From positions 1-5,080 of the forward strand of contig DQYM01000199.1 of the NCBI GenBank assembly GCA_011040545.1: 5,080 nt of DNA, given 5' to 3'. This stretch comes from Candidatus Bathyarchaeota archaeon (GTDB lineage Archaea > Thermoproteota > Bathyarchaeia > EX4484-135). The position numbers were made by a program, and so were the translations under genes. This document shows positions 4,132-5,080 of this stretch, one piece after another. The notes beneath the pieces were generated by a model. The model worked only from the letters and a program-made list of their open reading frames with translations. It had not been told where the DNA came from and searched no databases. How positions within the stretch are numbered: position 1 is the stretch's first letter; each line of letters starts with the position of its first letter.

Positions 4132-4695
4132 ATGGATGAAGCCGTAGGCCGTGCCATCCAAGATGCAGAGTTTGAGTTCCTAAACTCTAGGGCTAGGGTG
4201 CAGGCTACCTGTGATTACGAGGCCATAAGGCTGCCTGGCCTTGTCCTCGGCCCATTCAAGGAGGGGGAGCGGTACACAATGCCCCTCTGGGCAGCACTTG
4301 AGCTAGCTAGGAAGGGCATAGTAAGCTTCATTGAGCCCCCCGAGCTGGATAGCGAGGAGCTAATGAAGGTACATACTAGGGAAACACGCTTAGCAGCTGG
4401 CCTTGCTGAGGAGCTGCCAGAGGACTTCTACCCAAGGCTCAGGAGGCTCTTAAGCAAGCTAGAGCGTGAGGCAAGGCGGGACCCCTCTAAGCTCGTAGAG
4501 CTGAGGCGATGGGAGGGGATGGCGAAGGACATAGTAAATGCGAGGCTGAAGAAGATCGTTTCTACTGCCTCAAGCATGGCTAAGAGCTCCCGTGTGAAGC
4601 GCTACCTAACGCCAGAGGAGCAGGTCGTCTTTGACCTCGTGGGCAGGATGGCTGATACGTGGAGGAGGGAGGTGGTAGGCTATGGCAGGTCCTGA
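4132..4695 (+). CDS. gins23: GINS complex subunit Gins23 (Psf2/Psf3-like)
   Basis: A 187-residue protein. GINS binds MCM and Cdc45/RecJ-like protein to form the active replicative helicase and links it to primase and polymerase. The N-terminal part (about 21-66) is the small beta-rich B domain: VQATCDYEAIRLPGLVLGPF (23-42), then the MPLWAALELARKG pattern (50-62) typical of Psf2-like proteins. The rest (about 73-185) is a charged helical A domain. The order B then A marks the Psf2/Psf3 class (Gins23); Psf1/Sld5-type Gins15 has A before B. The downstream neighbour supports this: from memory, gins23 adjoins mcm in Sulfolobus, and the protein was found through its contact with MCM. The ATG at 4132 fits a leaderless start behind the TATA box at 4101. 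The end overlaps mcm by 14 bp. The sequence of this family is poorly conserved, so the class rests on domain order and context. Confidence 0.88.
   Translation: MDEAVGRAIQDAEFEFLNSRARVQATCDYEAIRLPGLVLGPFKEGERYTMPLWAALELARKGIVSFIEPPELDSEELMKVHTRETRLAAGLAEELPEDFYPRLRRLLSKLEREARRDPSKLVELRRWEGMAKDIVNARLKKIVSTASSMAKSSRVKRYLTPEEQVVFDLVGRMADTWRREVVGYGRS
4668..4674 (+). promoter_or_regulatory. Strong Shine-Dalgarno site of mcm
   Basis: GGAGGTG is an uninterrupted seven-base match to the anti-SD at the 3' end of archaeal 16S rRNA, with a 7-nt spacer to the mcm ATG. It lies within gins23 codons (REVVG region) and decides the start at 4682 over the in-frame ATG at 4703. Confidence 0.8.
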
Positions 4696-5080
4696 GGACC
4701 AGATGCCAGAGGCCCCAGGTGAGCTAGCTCCTGAGCTAGGGGCAGCAGGAGAGCCCAAGCTCGACCTCTCCCAGCTAGCCAAGGACGTATTTGAGGCCCT
4801 ATTCAAGACGGAGAAGTACAGGCAGAGGATAGCTAAGATGGCTAGGGATAGGAGCAGGTCGGTGGTGCTTGATTTTGAGGACATATACGCCAGGAGCCCA
4901 GAGCTCGCTAACGCCCTAATAGAAGATCCAAGGACCATACTTGGATATGCTAGCGTGGCTGCTAAGGCCCAGCTGAAGATAGAGGAGCCAGAGTACGCTG
5001 AGGAGGTAAGCGATGTCCTCGTTAGGATAAATCGGCTGCCTGAGGTACTGCCCCTCAGGAAGCTGAGCTCGGACCATATA
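4682..5080 (+). CDS. mcm: Minichromosome maintenance replicative helicase MCM (N-terminal part)
   Basis: 133 codons are visible and the frame is open to the window edge; full archaeal MCM is about 650-700 residues, so the AAA+ motor is outside. MCM forms the hexameric 3'-5' helicase at the replication fork. The visible part starts with an acidic, proline- and alanine-rich leader (1-27). It continues with the typical N-terminal A domain: LSQLAKDVFEALFKTEKYRQRI (about 29-50), SVVLDFEDIYARSPELANAL and a following DPRTIL. It ends with the family's RINRLPEVLPLRKLSSDHI (115-133), just before the expected zinc-binding and OB-fold region. The start is supported by GGAGGTG seven nt upstream. The 14-bp overlap with gins23 indicates a bicistronic message with coupled translation, fitting the physical contact between the two proteins. 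Confidence 0.95.
   Translation, partial: MAGPEDQMPEAPGELAPELGAAGEPKLDLSQLAKDVFEALFKTEKYRQRIAKMARDRSRSVVLDFEDIYARSPELANALIEDPRTILGYASVAAKAQLKIEEPEYAEEVSDVLVRINRLPEVLPLRKLSSDHI

Noticed and set aside
4606..4938. Minus-strand open frame of 110 codons across the gins23-mcm junction
   Set aside because: Serine/alanine-rich, no motif, antisense to two genes with strong family matches.

Overview
The window looks like a piece of a thermoproteotal (crenarchaeal) genome, probably from a hyperthermophile. The replication proteins are archaeal (Orc1/Cdc6, RFC small and large subunits, Gins23, MCM). Codon use is heavy in AGG (Arg) and ATA (Ile). First genes of transcripts have TATA boxes about 28-36 nt before the ATG, with little or no leader, while operon-internal genes carry Shine-Dalgarno (SD) sequences. 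I cannot name the genus.

Layout: (1) 1-215, + strand: the 3' end of a THUMP-domain gene, probably the Tan1-like tRNA-acetylation adaptor. (2) 216-388: cdc6 upstream region with a pyrimidine tract and a good TATA box. (3) 389-1585, +: a complete orc1/cdc6 gene, best matched to the Cdc6-2 / Aeropyrum ORC2 type, with a non-canonical Walker B. (4) 3820-1582, -: the rfcS-rfcL operon, 1 nt apart, encoding the sliding-clamp loader; it meets cdc6 tail to tail with a 4-bp overlap. (5) 3821-4131: a 311-bp divergent intergenic region with both promoters, a perfect 12-bp repeat, three AGCTTA-type repeats and several dyads. (6) 4132-4695, +: gins23. (7) 4682-5080, +: the first 133 codons of mcm, overlapping gins23 by 14 bp behind a strong SD.

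The five replication genes form one workflow: an initiator-family ATPase, the helicase (MCM) with its activator subunit (Gins23), and the loader (RFC) that places PCNA at primer ends. From memory, a similar neighbourhood (cdc6-2, rfc genes, gins23, mcm) exists in Sulfolobus, so the cluster itself is known biology. The less explained parts are the divergent intergenic region, which could be a shared control region or a replication-associated site; the altered Walker B and sensor 1 of the Cdc6 protein; near-identical DNA blocks in the two rfc paralogues; and a marked excess of the tetranucleotide CTAG. I found no clearly novel gene system, CRISPR array, mobile element, tRNA or rRNA.
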